This document shows positions 1-11,800 of a DNA stretch of 64,000 bases, in pieces. Location: positions 867,226-931,225 of the forward strand of contig OX442418.1 in NCBI GenBank assembly GCA_949361645.1, written 5' to 3'. Below the pieces are notes generated by a model. That model saw only the letters and a list, made by a program, of their open reading frames with translations, was not told the origin of the DNA and ran no database searches. How positions within the stretch are numbered: position 1 is the first letter of the stretch; every line of letters begins with the position of its first letter. Source of the stretch: Spongilla lacustris (Eukaryota > Porifera > Demospongiae > Spongillida > Spongillidae). Made by a program: the position numbers and the translations under genes.

Positions 1-335
1 CCCCTCCAACAGGCATAGGGTCCAGCTATGTCCCCCTCCAACAGGCATAGGATCCAGCTATGTCAGCATAGGGTCCAGCTATGTCCCCCTCCAACAGGCA
101 TAGGATCCAGCTATGTCAGCATAGGGTCCAGCTATGTCCCCCTCCAACAGGCATAGGGTCCAGCTATGTCCCCCTCCAACAGGCATAGGATCCAGCTATG
201 TCAGCATAGGGTCCAGCTATGTCCCCCTCCAACAGGCATAGGGTCCAGCTATGTCCCCCTCCAACAGGCACAGGGTCCAACTATGTCCCCCTCCAACAGG
301 CATAGGGTCCAGCTATGTCCCCCTCCAACAGGCAC
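1..335. repeat. minisatellite, ~32 bp unit
   Basis: About ten tandem copies of a unit of roughly 32 bp containing CCCTCCAACAGGCATAGG and TCCAGCTATG, some copies shortened to about 21 bp. It runs off the left edge. If the TMTC gene continues leftwards, this lies in one of its introns. The stretch 336-1020 has no exon I could identify. Confidence 0.9.
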
Positions 336-1021
336 GATTCAACCTCTATCATTAGAACGTCAAAGCATTGTGCAGAGAACTGTGAATATATGCCGAGTGG
401 AAGGACCACAGAACAGATTGGTTGTGGGGACCAGAGATAGAACATTTGGAACATCCAAAGACAACATGGGATGGTTTCCTGGTGGGTGTGGTTTCTTTGT
501 AGGTGTGGTCTCCGGTTAACCCAGTCTTCTGTGAACAGCAAACTGTGTTCTCCCTGAAGGAAGGCTTCAGACAGATCCTTCTCCAGAGGTACAAGTATCC
601 AAGCTGGCATACCACCACCACCTTGTCCCCTCTCCCCTCACCTCTCCCTCACCACCTCCCTCCCTCACCACCTCCCTCCCTCTTCAGTACATTGTACATG
701 TATTAGGTGGGTGTGGTCCTAACAGCCAAAAGGTTGTTCAAATGTTCTCAAGATCTGTACCTCTCCATCCTGAACTACTCATGCCTTGGGTTCATTCAAC
801 CTTAGCCCCTTCAGAATTGTTGACGGGAAGGATGCTTTGTGATGCTTTGTACTACAGTACACAAACACCACTTGCCCAAGTGTCCCCCTCCCTCAGACAA
901 CACAATAATAAAGCATTCAGGAACTTGAAACAGAAGTGGTACTACCATTGTGTACGACCTTCTTTAGACGTGGGGGTGGGAACAGATGTATGGGTGTCAC
1001 TAGGCTTTATCCGTCCGGACA

Positions 1022-1450
1022 GATTGTTTATTATTACTGTGTTGAGGATTATTAAGAGGATTTATTACTGTGTTGAGGATTATTAAGAGGATTTATTACT
1101 GTGTTGAGGATTATTAAGAGGATTTATTACTGTGTTGAGGATTATTAAGAGGATTTATTACTGTGTTGAGGATTATTAAGAGGATTTATTACTGTGTTGA
1201 GGATTATTAAGAGGATTTATTACTGTGTTGAGGATTATTAAGAGGATTTATTACTGTGTTGAGGATTATTAAGAGGATTTATTACTGTGTTGAGGATTAT
1301 TAAGAGGATTTATTACTGTGTTGAGGATTATTAAGAGGATTTATTACTGTGTTGAGGATTATTAAGAGGATTTATTACTGTGTTGAGGATTATTAAGAGG
1401 ATTTATTACTGTGTTAAGGATTATTAAGAGGATTTATTACTGTGTTGAGG
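1022..1450. repeat. minisatellite, 31 bp unit
   Basis: About 14 nearly identical copies of a 31 bp unit (GAGGATTATTAAGAGG followed by ATTTATTACTGTGTT). Only one or two substitutions are visible, so the array is young or homogenised. It lies 3' of the last TMTC exon I can identify. Confidence 0.95.
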
Positions 1451-1509
1451 TGCACAGTTTGTTACAAAGAACTGCACCAAGCACATCACACATGAAGATG
1501 AGGAGGTGG

Positions 1510-2090
1510 CCATGTGAGTGAAGTAAGGTTGTCATGGATACCATGATGAGGTGGCCATGTGACATGATGAGGTGGCCATGTGACATGATGAGGTGGCCAT
1601 GTACCATGATGAGGTGGCCATGTGACATGATGAGGTGGCCATGTGACATGATGAGATGCAATGTGACATGATGAGGTTGCTATGTGACATGATGAGGTGG
1701 CCATGTACCATGATGAAGTAGCCATGTGACATGATGAGGTGGCCATGTGACATGATGAGGTGGCCATGTACCATGATGAAGTATGAGGTGGCCATGTGAC
1801 ATGATGAGGTGGCCACGTGACATGATGAGGTGGCCATGTGACATGATGAGGTGGCCATGTATCATGATGAGGTGGCCATGTGACATAATGAGGTGGCCAT
1901 GTACCATGATGAAGTATGAGGTGGCCATGTGACATGATGAGGTGGCCATGTGACATGATGAGGTGGCCATGTGACATGATGAGGTGGCCACGTGACATGA
2001 TGAGGTGGCCATGTGACATGATGAGGTGGCCACGTGACATGATGAGGTGGCCATGTGACATGATGAGGTGGCCATGTACATGATGAACAG
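1510..2090. repeat. minisatellite, 21 bp unit
   Basis: More than 25 copies of a 21 bp unit, GATGAGGTGGCCATGTGACA plus T, with variants (GTACCATGATGAAGT). 21 is a multiple of 3, so several reading frames stay open through it, but these translations are low-complexity and not genes. It ends just 14 bp from the TMTC exon whose 5' splice site is at 2103. Confidence 0.93.
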
Positions 2091-2103
2091 GGTGTGGCAT
2101 TAC

Positions 2104-2444
2104 CTCGGTATGTAGAGCACTCTTTCAGCCACCACAAAGCCAACTCTGAACAACAGGTTGGAGGCAGGAAGGAAAGGTACACAGGTCATCAACATTGCCA
2201 TGGCAACAGCCCTCTGGTGAGTCTGTAAGCAGGTAAGTGACAGTCACATGACAGTGGATCACACTTACACACCAGCTGACTAGGTAACCTTGGCTACAAG
2301 AGCCTGGACTGAAGATTCAAGATCACACACACACTGCAGCATACTTAAAGCACACACACACACACACACACACTGCAGACACACACACACACACTGCACA
2401 GATACACACGCTGCACAGACACACACACACACACACACTGCATA

Positions 2445-2508
<64 letters not shown>

Positions 2509-5500
2509 AGGTTCATATAGCGATGCATTCGTGGTGCTGAACATTCATGATTCTGCACCCATGCTGGAGAGTGAACCAACCTAGCACACGGGCCACCATG
2601 TTTAATTAACCATGTTTAATTAACCATGCATGTTATATTTCAAAGTTCATAATTATGTTATACATGATGAATCGTTCAGAAATCTAGATCAGATTACCCC
2701 CTGGTGTAGGAGGACATTTTAAACAAGCTTAATAAAACGGCACTTTGCTTCCTGCTTTATGCAATACATGTACAATGGAGTGATGCAGAGGTTGACAGTG
2801 GTAGTAGTTTGACCATTCGGGGTTTTTTTTAGTTGCTGTTCTAATTAAGCAGATATACAGAGCATATTGCTTTATATTCCAGCTGGTTACTCCCAGCTCT
2901 TAACCCAATTAATAATAAAATAACGTTTTTTTATCTGACTAAAATTATGACTTTAGACTTGGGTCCACACACAGTCTGGCTGCTCGTTTGGGGTTTACAG
3001 AAGTATACAATGTCTAAAACATTTCTATATTGAGCACAGTAGATATTTGCCCAACAGTTTTATATAGTTAGCCGTACGTCCTTCGTACAAGATGTAGGGG
3101 TTAAAAGCATTAACAAATAGATTGGGGGCATCTGTACCACATGTTGAGTGTATGTGGAAGCATTAGTGGTTATGGAGACCATTTGTTTGAGTGAGGGAGG
3201 GAGGAGGGAGGGAGGGAGGGAGGGAGGGAGGGAGGGAGGGAGGGAGGGAGGGAGGGAGGGAGGGAGGGAGGGAGGGAGGGAGGGAGGGAGGGAGGGAGGG
3301 AGGGAGGGAGGGAGGGAGGGAGGGAGGGAGGGAGGGAGGGAGGGAGGGAGGGAGGGAGGGAGGGAGGGAGGGAGGGAGGGAGGGAGGGAGGGAGGGAGGG
3401 AGGGAGGGAGGGAGGGAGGGAGGGAGGGAGGGAGGGAGGGAGGGAGGGAGGGAGGGAGGGAGGGAGGGAGGGAGGGAGGGAGGGAGGGAGGGAGGGAGGG
3501 AGGGAGGGAGGGAGGGAGGGAGGGAGGGAGGGAGGGAGGGAGGGAGGGAGGGAGGGAGGGAGGGAGGGAGGGAGGGAGGGAGGGAGGGAGGGAGGGAGGG
3601 AGGGAGGGAGGGAGGGAGGGAGGGAGGGAGGGAGGGAGGGAGGGAGGGAGGGAGGGAGGGAGGGAGGGAGGGAGGGAGGGAGGGAGGGAGGGAGGGAGGG
3701 AGGGAGGGAGGGAGGGAGGGAGGGAGGGAGGGAGGGAGGGAGGGAGGGAGGGAGGGAGGGAGGGAGGGAGGGAGGGAGGGAGGGAGGGAGGGAATATGTG
3801 CTCTGTAATTTCATACACATGTACTACCCACAAAATTACAAAGTCACCCAGCTCATAACCACAAGTATGTACTGGGTAACATAGCAACTCACCCTTACAA
3901 CCCTGACAGCTGTTGACACCTCTTTTTTTTACAAACAAACCACTCCCTCACTACACACCTCTTTAAGTCAGCAGCTTCAACCACTCCCTCCATCCCCATC
4001 ATCACTCCCACCCACCCTAAGAAAAATTTCTTCAAAGTCTAGTTCCTAATTCATGCGTGATATGTTTTCTCAAGTGTTCCAGAGCACTGTTGAACATGCT
4101 TATGTCATTTAATTGCAGGCATATCACTACTCTAACTTGTACAGGTCGAATAGTTTCTAAAAAGCGTTCCCCTGAGAAATTATAAAGTGGCACGCCCCTT
4201 TGCATACCAGCGTGCGTGCCTCGACATCATGGAATCACTTTTTAGAAACTTTTCGACCTGTACAAGTTAGAGTAGTGATATGCCTGCAATTTAATGGCAT
4301 AGGGATGTTCAATTGTTCTCTAGAAAAACTGGAACACTTGCGAAAACATATTTGGAACAAATTTCGGCAAGACTTTGAAGAAATTTTTCTCAGGGCACTC
4401 CTCCATCTCTACCATCACTCCCCACCCTCCCACCCACCCTCCCACCCATTGATTACCGAAGGTCCCCTCAGGGAAGCTAAGCACAGGCCGGCCATGGCCC
4501 CCAGGAACACCAGTGTCATCAAGTTTCTGGGGTCGTGCAGGGACTCCACCAGAGGGATGCTCCCCATCTGCCAGTCATAGCACAAGGTGACAGGTGCCAC
4601 CAGCAGCTGTGCATTGAACACCAGGAGGTAGAGGTATGTGAGGACCCGGGTGGGGAGATGAGGGTGGAAGGAGGCGGGGTTGTCTTGGGCAGAGAAATGG
4701 GGCAGGTGTCCGTGGTTCAAACAGATGCGCCAGTACAGCACAATGACGATGGCTAGGACGAGGCAGCTGGTCCTGACTGCAAGGCTGACCAACTTGGCAC
4801 TGAGCATTCCTCTCTGTTTGAGAGCTCTGGTGGGAGGGGTTAAGGGAAAATATATTTTAACCCCTAATATACCCCTTACACCAGTTATTAACCCCTAACA
4901 TACTCCTTTACACCAGTCTTTTAACCCTTAGCATTTTAACCCCCCTTACACCAATATTTCACTACGAGAAGCAACTAGGCAGTCGTAGCCGATGCATACG
5001 CCAAACACGGTAATTCCGTGCTCTTTGAAGAGCATGGCAGCTGTTCCACACACCAAGCACAACAGCAGCTGTGAGGAATGGAGCTAGCTAGCGTTACGTT
5101 ATAACAACGTGCACGTGCATATACAATAATACAACAAACCTTAAGAATTTGAATTCTAGACGACTCCGTGTATATACAGCTTATGTAGGACAGAAAGGAA
5201 AGAAGAAAGAACAAGCAAGCCAAGATGTCTGCCCGACCAACGACGCCAGCTACCTGACGGAATGATATATTTATTTATTTTTGAAAATTAATCCATATCT
5301 GCGAGCTGCAGCTGGCTGGCTTACAGCTTCCGTGTGGACGGGGTGGGTCGCAAACAGGCCGCTGCACAAGAAGGCTAGGTCGTCGTGCCTAAAGGTCACG
5401 TGCTTGCACAGAAAGCCGAAGAGCAGGGTGACCACACCATGAAGTGCCGCATTGACGGCGTGGTATCCCCATGGCTCTAACCCGTGCAGGAGATAGTTCA

Positions 5501-5780
5501 GGCGAAACGTGAGCACGGTGAGGGGACGATACGACTTGTGACTTATCTCGCTCGACATGGGCGTACCCCAAAAGTCGTGTTGAAACACCGTAGCGAGAGA
5601 TGTGGAGGGTCGTACGTCGTTGTTGTCGCGAATGGCGAAGATATCGTCATGTACCAGCTGCCCCTGCAGACTGTTAAGATAGCAGCAGGTAGAGAGCAGC
5701 CCTAGCGTTGCATAGTAGCATGCTGGAGAAGAAGGGAGCCGTTTCAATGGCTCGGGGAGCAGAAAGTAAAAAGCCGCCAT
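2104..5780 (-). CDS. TMTC: TMTC O-mannosyltransferase-like protein, N-terminal half (gene runs off left edge)
   Basis: Multi-pass ER membrane protein of the TMTC family, which O-mannosylates cadherins. Exons on the minus strand: 5325-5780, 5140-5253, 4950-5068, 4457-4826, 2104-2213; all junctions are GT-AG and phases agree. Exon 1 carries [28 protein letters not shown] and [10 protein letters not shown]; exon 2 [12 protein letters not shown]; exon 3 [14 protein letters not shown]; exon 4 the DUF1736 block ([28 protein letters not shown]); exon 5 [20 protein letters not shown]. The VHDDI...DVRP start is closest to TMTC1 as I recall it. The ATG at 5780 fits an MAAFYFLL start. The downstream TPR exons are not found and should lie left of position 1. 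Exons 4 and 5 are separated by 2.2 kb holding the GGGA array and the foldback element. Confidence 0.88.
2324..2508. repeat. CA dinucleotide microsatellite
   Basis: Interrupted (CA)n with the longest pure run at about 2444-2507. It lies in the TMTC intron. 2510-3185 is otherwise AT-rich with no gene seen. Confidence 0.95.
3191..3793. repeat. GGGA tetranucleotide array, about 150 perfect units
   Basis: About 600 bp of uninterrupted GGGA (GGAG/TCCC) repeat within the TMTC intron between exons 4 and 5. One strand is pure purine. The long open frames (GGRE on plus, PPSL on minus) are repeat artefacts. G-quadruplex or triplex formation is plausible from composition. Confidence 0.97.
4015..4395. 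mobile_element. foldback element / MITE with ~150 bp inverted arms
   Basis: The ends are CCCTAAGAAAAATTTCTTC at left and the near-reverse complement at right. The arms (about 4015-4175 and 4235-4395) match over nearly their whole length, for example GGCATATCACTACTCTAAC against its complement, around a ~60 bp loop. There is no coding capacity. I see no convincing target-site duplication. It sits in the TMTC intron. Confidence 0.85.
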
Positions 5781-5826
5781 TTTGTTCTATTCTGTGCGCA
5801 CCAATGATACGCCTCCTCATTGCAAG
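5781..5826. promoter_or_regulatory. 46 bp divergent gap between TMTC and beta-galactosidase start codons
   Basis: The TMTC ATG (minus, 5780) and the preferred beta-galactosidase ATG (plus, 5827) are only 46 bp apart. The promoter must be shared or overlap transcribed sequence. No TATA box is obvious. Role inferred from position only. Confidence 0.6.
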
Positions 5827-8800
5827 ATGATGAAAAGGTTGCGGCTGATAGCGTTGCTAGCATCAGTGGGCGCGCTTTTGCTCTTGGGATACAAGCTGTT
5901 GCCACACAAAGTCTTAGGGATCACCGACAGAGTACTTTACGGCGGGAATGAATTTGCCTCTTTGGAGACTGAGGGCACCCACTTCAAATTGCATGGAAAA
6001 AACTTTACGATTCTGAGCGGCGCCATTCACTATTTCAGGGTCGTGCCGGCCTATTGGGAAGACAGGCTTTTAAAGCTGAAGGCTATGGGTTTGAATACGG
6101 TTGAAACGTACGTCGATTTTGTTGCCGAATGCGATACGGTTTTTAATAAAATTGTATTCCATCAGATATATGCCTTGGAACCTTCACGAACCGTCGCCGA
6201 ACAAGTTTGACTTTTCGGGCATATTGAACGTGAAGGAGTTTTTTATGCTCGCGAGGAAGCTAGGCCTGTACGTGATAGTGCGACCTGGCCCCTACATCTG
6301 CGCGGAGTGGGATCTAGGAGGCCTACCAGCGTAAGTGGCGGAAAGTGGGTGTGTAGAGGCCCCAGTTATATTACGTAATATTCATACCCTATTAATATCA
6401 TAAGGTCTGCGTCCAAAACTCTTGTGTCTCGCAGATTCACATTTATCGTCAATGGCGGACTTTATTAGTCCTATGTGCAGTTTAAGAGTTCCTGTGAACA
6501 TGGTGGATCATGGAATCCACTGTCCTTGTCAAGATTGTTGTTAGGGCATGCATGATATTTGACAAAGCGTAAACATACACTTCCTATTTTTGTGGGGGGG
6601 AGGGGGGGCACCATCCCTTTCAATATGTGATGAATGGTCCCAAAAGTGACTTAAGTATCTTGTACCTAGGTAGCCATGTCAACACTTGGTAGTCATGACA
6701 ACATATCTCACATTGGTTGCCATGTCAACACTGGTAGTCATGACAACATATCACATTAGTAGCCATGTTTAGGCTTTGGGTGTACTCAAACATATCATAC
6801 ATACACACAGGTGGCTCCTTAAAGACCCTCAGATGACCCTTCGCTCCTCATACGAGGGCTACCAGGCGGCTGTGGAGAGGTACATAGCTCATGTGATGAA
6901 GACCTTGCAGCCTCTCCAGGCCTGTTACGGAGGTCCCATCATCGCTTTTCAAATTGAAAATGAATACATGTTTGAATACAGCCGTACCCAAGATAGGAGT
7001 CACTTTGACTTCATCTATCAGGTATGGGGTGTCATGTGATCTTGTGAGGGTGTCATGTGACCTTGTAAGGGTGTAAGGTGACCTTGTGAGGGTGTAATGT
7101 GACCTTGGGAGGGTGTAAGGTGACCTTGTAAGGTGTAAGGTGACCTTGTGAGGGTGTAATGTGACCTTGGGAGGGTAGGTTATTTTTTCTACTACATGTA
7201 CATGTAATGTGGTGCAAGTATTAATAGCCTTTTCTCACAAGGACTTTTACTAACAATACTGATTAATTAACTGCTTTGGGTTAATTGATTGTGAGACTTG
7301 TGATGGAGCTGCAGTTATGCGTGTGTGGGTGGTGGGGTCAGGTGTGGGGGTGGAGTTCAGGTGTGGGGGTGGGGGTCAGGTGTGGGGGTGGGGGTCAGGT
7401 GTGGGGGTGGGGGTCAGGTGTGGGGGTGGGGGTCAGGTGTGGGGGTGGGGGTCAGGTGTGGGGGTGGGGTCAGGTGTGTGGGGGATGTGGGGGTGGGTCA
7501 GGTGTGGGGGGTGGGGGTCAGGTGTGGGGGTGGATTTCAATGCATACTTGTGCACACACACATCACACACATCCAAATGTTCACATACACATGCGCACAC
7601 ATGTGCACACACACACATATACACATACATACACATACATACATACATACGCACACACACACACACACAAACACACAAACACACACACATATACACACTG
7701 TCTTGGTCACAGCTGATGCTGAGGTCAGGTGTAAAGGAGCTTCTCTTCTCCTCTGACAGCCAGCACCTGGTGGGCAAGGCTCTCTCCATAGCCCCCAGGG
7801 GTGTCCTGGTGATGCCTAACTTCCAGCACAACCCTGTGAAGGTGGTCACCAAGATGAGGGCCATGCAGGTTAGTGGTAGCCATGGAGATTACCATGGAGA
7901 AAGCTACATATAATAACCTTGGAGATAGCCAGGGAGATTATTACTTATTACCTGTGATCATCTAACTTCTTAACTCAGAACTTGATAGCTAGCCTGTATG
8001 CATCGTCCCTATACTCAGAGAGGTCACATGACTCCAGCCTTACCAACAACATATTAATATCAACTTTAACTTTAATTTTTAAAATGTCCATATGCCCAAC
8101 TAAGGTGAGGGTGCTCTCTATTTAGGTAAACAAGCCTGTCATGGCGATGGAGTTTTGGACAGGGTGGTTTGATACCTGGGGCCAGCCACATCAAGACCAG
8201 CACCTCCTAGTAGGCAGCTTGGTGCAGAGCATTGGTCTGCTCTTGGATATGAGAGCATCCTTCAACCTGTACATGTTCCATGGTAAATACACCCTTACTC
8301 TCCCCTCACTCACCCTCCCTTCATCCCCTCTCCCCTCCCCTCATCCTCTCTCCCCGACCCTAACCCTTCCTCTCCCTCCCCTAACTCTCCCTCACCTCAC
8401 CTCTCCCTCCCCCTCACCTCACCTCACCTCCCCTCCCCTCCCCTCCCCTCCCCTCCCCTCTCCTCCCCCTCCCTCCCCCTCCCCTCCCCTCCCCTTCCCC
8501 TCCCTCCCCCTCCCCTCCAGCAGTGTAGTTTTGTGTGCCATATATATTTGTGTACAGTGTAATCCCTCCTCCCCCTTCTTTTCCTCTGCCGTTGTGGTTC
8601 CTTTTAATGCCCACTTTTCATCACCCCAGGAGGAACCAATTTTGGTTTTCTCAATGGAGCCAACAGGGCCTCTGTTGATTTTAGAGCTGTGACCACAAGC
8701 TATGGTGAGTGTGCCTGTGTGCCTATGTGAGGTGTGCATGTGTGCCTGTGTGATGTGTGCCTGTGTGAGGTGCCTGGTGTGAGGTGTGCATGTGTGGGTG

Positions 8801-11800
8801 TGTACCTATGTGAGGTGTGCCTGTGTGATGTGTGCATGTGTGATGTGTGCCTGTGTGATGTGTGCATGTGTGCCTATGTGAGGTGTGCCTATGTGAGGTG
8901 GTCCTGTGTGAGGTGTGCCTATGTGAGGTGGTCCTAGGTGAGGTGTGCCTATGTGAGGTGGTCCTGTGTGAGGTGTGCCTATGTGAGGTGGTCCTATGTG
9001 AGGTGTGCCTATGTGAGGTGGTCCTATGTGAGGTGTGCCTATGTGAGGTGGTCCTAACCCCCCACAGACTACAATGCCCCTCTCAGTGAGGCTGGTGACA
9101 TCACTCCTAAATACCTCATGCTGCGTGCTCTTTTGGAATTGAAGTTCCCAGGTATGTCATATGATATGGTCATGTGATGTTATAAATGTCATGTGATGTG
9201 TCATGTGTGATGTTATATTGAATGAGATAAGAAATATTTGAACTTGGCACATATTGGAAATTATTTTTCTATGAGTAGCAAAATTTAAGTATAAATCTAC
9301 ATGTGATGTGATGTGTTGTATATGTCATGTGATACGTCATGATGTGTCATGTGACATGTTGTTTGATGTTGTACATGTATGCCAGTTGGATGATATAGTG
9401 TAAAAGCGCAATGCAAGTGGAACAGAAATCTCCCTTTCTCCACTAACTCCTTCCTCCCCTCCCTCCCCTTCCTCCCTCCCCTCCCCTCCTTTAGGGCTAA
9501 AATTACCACCAGTCCCACATAACAACCCAAAGATGGGATACGGTAAGTGAAGGTCTGGGGAGGGGAAATAGTGTGATGCATCATGTGCGTTTGGCCCCTC
9601 CCCTCACACCTCTATACCCCTCATTTGGCCCCTCCCCTCACACCTCTCTACCCCTCATTTGGCCCCTCCCCTCACACCCCTATACCCCTCATTTGGCCCC
9701 TCCCTTCACACCTCTATACCCCTCATTTGGCCCCTCCCCTCACACCTCTCTACCCCTCATTTGGCCCCTCCCCTCACACCTCTCTACCCCTCATTTGGCC
9801 CCTCCCCTCACCTCTCTACCCCTCATTTGGCCCCTCCCCTCACACCCCTATACCCCTCATTTGGCCCCTCCCTTCACACCTCTATACCCCTCATTTGGCC
9901 CCTCCCCTCACACCTCTCTACCCCTCATTTGGCCCCTCCCCTCACACCTCTCTACCCCTCATTTGGCCCCTCCCCTCACCTCTCTACCCCTCATTTGGCC
10001 CCTCCCTTCACACCTCTATACCCCTCATTTGGCCCCTCCCCTCACACCTCTCTACCCCTCATTTGGCCCCTCCCCTCACACCTCTCTACCCCTCATTTGG
10101 CCCCTCCCCTCACCTCTCTACCCCTCATTTGGCCCCTCCCCTCACACCTCTCTACCCCTCATTTGGCCCCTCCCCTCACACCCCTCTTTCCTTTTATGCA
10201 TTGGTAATGAACTAGTTTGGTGTACATTTAGTGCCAATTAGATCATCGTGGTTAAGTAATATCAAACTTGAAGATCCGTGGTGATTTAGGAGATAATCAT
10301 CATGGCATTTTGATTGCTTTTCGTTCTGATTTTCAAGGGTCCTGATTTTTGATTTGTTACAATAACATTGAATAAATGCAGCCGATGGTACTCTAACTTG
10401 TATGCTTCTCTTCCCTTCCTTCTCTCTCCCTCCCTCCCTCCCCTCCCTTCTTCCTCCCTTCCCTTCCTTCTCTCTCCCTCCCTCCCTCCCCTCCCTTCTT
10501 CCTCCCTTCCCTTCCTTCTCTCTCCCTCCCTCCCTCCCCTCCCTTCTTCCTCCCTTCCCTTCCCTTTTCTTCCCTCTCCCTTCCTTCTCCCTCCTCTCTT
10601 GCACCCAGGGGAGGTCTCATTGGCACTCTACGTCAGGCTTACTGACGTGACACAGTACACATACGTAAGTGCCACACCCTCTCACCGCCACCGTTACATC
10701 GTCCTTTTATCGCCATAGGAACCACATCGCAGTGACCTCCCCCTACCTATGGAGTACTTGGACTGTGGCCAGGCTTATGGCTATGTGCTCTACCGTACCA
10801 AGCTGTCCAGTGTGCACCAGAGTATCACTGTTGGTGAAGTGAGGGATTTTGGAGTGGTAAGTATGCCTATCCCACCTCACTCCCCTCCCCTCTCCGACCT
10901 ACATGTATCTCCCACCTCACTCCCTTCCCTCCTCCCCATTCCTTCCAGGTGATGCTAAACAAGAACCCTGTGCAGCAGTTGGCTGGCTTTGCTGAACAAA
11001 CAGTATTGCTGCCCAGTAGTACGGTTAGTTAACTATCTTCTCACCCCATCCTATATGGTTAGTTAACTATCTTCCCACCCCCATCCTATATGGTTAGTTA
11101 ACTATCTTCTCACCCCATCCTATCTACATGTACCTAGATCACCCCATTGTGTGTGTGTGGGGGGGGGGGGGGGGGGGTTCAACTCCTGAAAGCCGCTCAA
11201 ACCACACCCACTCTTGTACTAGTACTAGAGGGGCCCCCAGCCATGACCTTAAAACATTTAACCCTTCTGCCTCCAGGACAAAAGTGACCGTGTCCTGGAC
11301 CTACTTATTGAAAACATGGGGAGGATGAACTTTGACGCCCTCTTCAACGAAAGAAAAGGTGGGTACCTCTGGTAGTATGACATCACAGTGGTCCAATGGT
11401 ATGACGTCATTGCCTCTGTGAGGGGGTGGGGCTCTGGCCATGAGCTCACGTATTATGGAGTGTGGTGGTGGGTTGGAGTGGGGAGGAGGTAGTGGTTCAA
11501 TAAGGAGAGGGAAGGAGACATTAGCAGGTGGTTGAGGGAATTGTGGTAACCATGGAGCTGGTAACCATAGAGCTGGTAACCATGGAGCTGGTACGATCAT
11601 ATGAAAGCGATGAGCATGCTCATATGTACATATGTAGGATAGCTCCCCCATTCCCCTCCCCCCCCCCCCCCCCCCCCCCTCCCTCTGCAGGCATCCTTGG
11701 AAGAGTGGTGGCTGGTTCTAATATTGTTCTCAAAGACTGGCAAATCTACTCATTTGACTTCACACAAACCTTTCTGGAGACGTACGTCACACCCCTCTTC

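Noticed and set aside
3060..3938. Long open frames with PPSL or GGRE repeats
   Set aside because: Pure translation of the GGGA microsatellite; no sequence-diverse part and a real TMTC intron explains the region.
6101..6334. Beta-galactosidase frame change at ~6110-6180 as a frameshift mutation
   Set aside because: Explained by a 58 bp GT-AG intron (6108-6165) that joins VET to YMPWNLHEP in phase.
9573..10241. Pro/Ser-rich open frames of ~200 codons
   Set aside because: Minisatellite inside intron 8 of a gene whose exons 8 and 9 splice in phase across it.
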